NCBI RefSeq assembly: GCF_009811755.1 | Contig: NZ_BLIV01000005.1 | Span: 351,305-415,304, forward strand | DNA: 64,000 bases | Origin: Roseobacter cerasinus | GTDB taxonomy: Bacteria > Pseudomonadota > Alphaproteobacteria > Rhodobacterales > Rhodobacteraceae | Reading direction: 5' to 3' | Shown here: positions 63,880-64,000 of the stretch, in pieces | How the letters are laid out: every line of letters begins with the position of its first letter | How positions within the stretch are numbered: the stretch's first letter is position 1 | The notes under the pieces: generated by a model | Told to the model about the DNA's origin: nothing | Databases searched by the model: none | Seen by the model: only the letters and a program-made list of their open reading frames with translations | Position numbers and translations under genes: made by a program

Positions 63880-64000
63880 TATTTGACTGGCAGTCAAAAT
63901 TTCTCACTAAAGTGTTGAACGGAAACGCGATTTTTAGTGTTCGAGGTCCTCCATTTCGGTGGTAGTGAAGAGGCCCCAAAAGCACCATCTTTAGGATAGC

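Overview
The window looks like a chromosome segment from an alphaproteobacterium of the Roseobacter/Rhodobacteraceae type. This rests on familiarity with the gene set: a GltB/GltD glutamate synthase with GFA-family neighbours, a bacteriophytochrome with an HWE kinase, an NDUFA9-like reductase beside uppP, and dapF-mtaB coupling. No database search was possible. Housekeeping-type DNA lies at both ends (about 1-12.4 kb and 49.4-64 kb). The middle is accessory DNA interrupted by transposon and recombinase debris.

Left block (1-12.4 kb): a truncated HD phosphohydrolase, a lipoprotein cytochrome c, a SpoIIAA-like protein, an oxidative-damage group (glutathione peroxidase, msrB-msrA), a soluble three-PAS chemoreceptor, a bacteriophytochrome translationally coupled to heme oxygenase, dapF-mtaB, and tRNA-Lys.

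Mobile graveyard (12.5-19.9 kb): fragments of TniB-like transposition ATPases, a ParA-like ATPase, a probable DNA-phosphorothioation-associated methyltransferase, two related phosphoesterases (one truncated) and an IS3-family element. The IS3 transposase gene is split by a 3.9-kb IS66-type unit (15209-19122). That unit has near-perfect 27-bp inverted ends and an exact 8-bp target duplication, and it carries an RTX protein gene and a secreted hypothetical gene as cargo beside tnpC. Removing the unit and one copy of the duplication restores the IS3 reading frame exactly.

First catabolic module (19.9-32.7 kb): a TetR regulator and divergent crotonase, a chimeric DUF1330/LysR remnant, then a LuxR-type regulator followed by a tight same-strand operon. 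The operon holds two Dpp-type permeases, a fused DppD-DppF ATPase, a HyuA-like hydantoinase, two tandem DUF917 proteins and the substrate-binding protein. It looks like uptake plus hydrolysis of an amide or lactam-type compound.

Second catabolic module (33.5-48.4 kb): it lies between an IS110 transposase remnant and a frameshifted tyrosine-recombinase remnant. It contains a Tau/Ssu-type ABC transporter with a Tat-type binding protein, a Cys-type sulfatase, a formylglycine-generating enzyme with both catalytic cysteines, a SorC-type regulator, an AraD-type aldolase, a zinc alcohol dehydrogenase, an FGGY sugar kinase, a Ser-ligand molybdopterin oxidoreductase of the BisC/DMSO reductase family without an export signal, and a transketolase split into two genes. 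The genes read coherently as a pathway for a sulfated or sulfur-containing sugar or polyol, but the exact combination matches no pathway I can name. The two divergent promoter regions share an 8-bp palindrome-containing motif.

Right block (49.4-64 kb): a second HyuA-like hydantoinase coupled to queG, a GST, mtgA, and an unusual tightly packed gltD-secreted protein-GFA-GFA-gltB run, then uppP, an NDUFA9-like reductase and tRNA-Leu(CAG).
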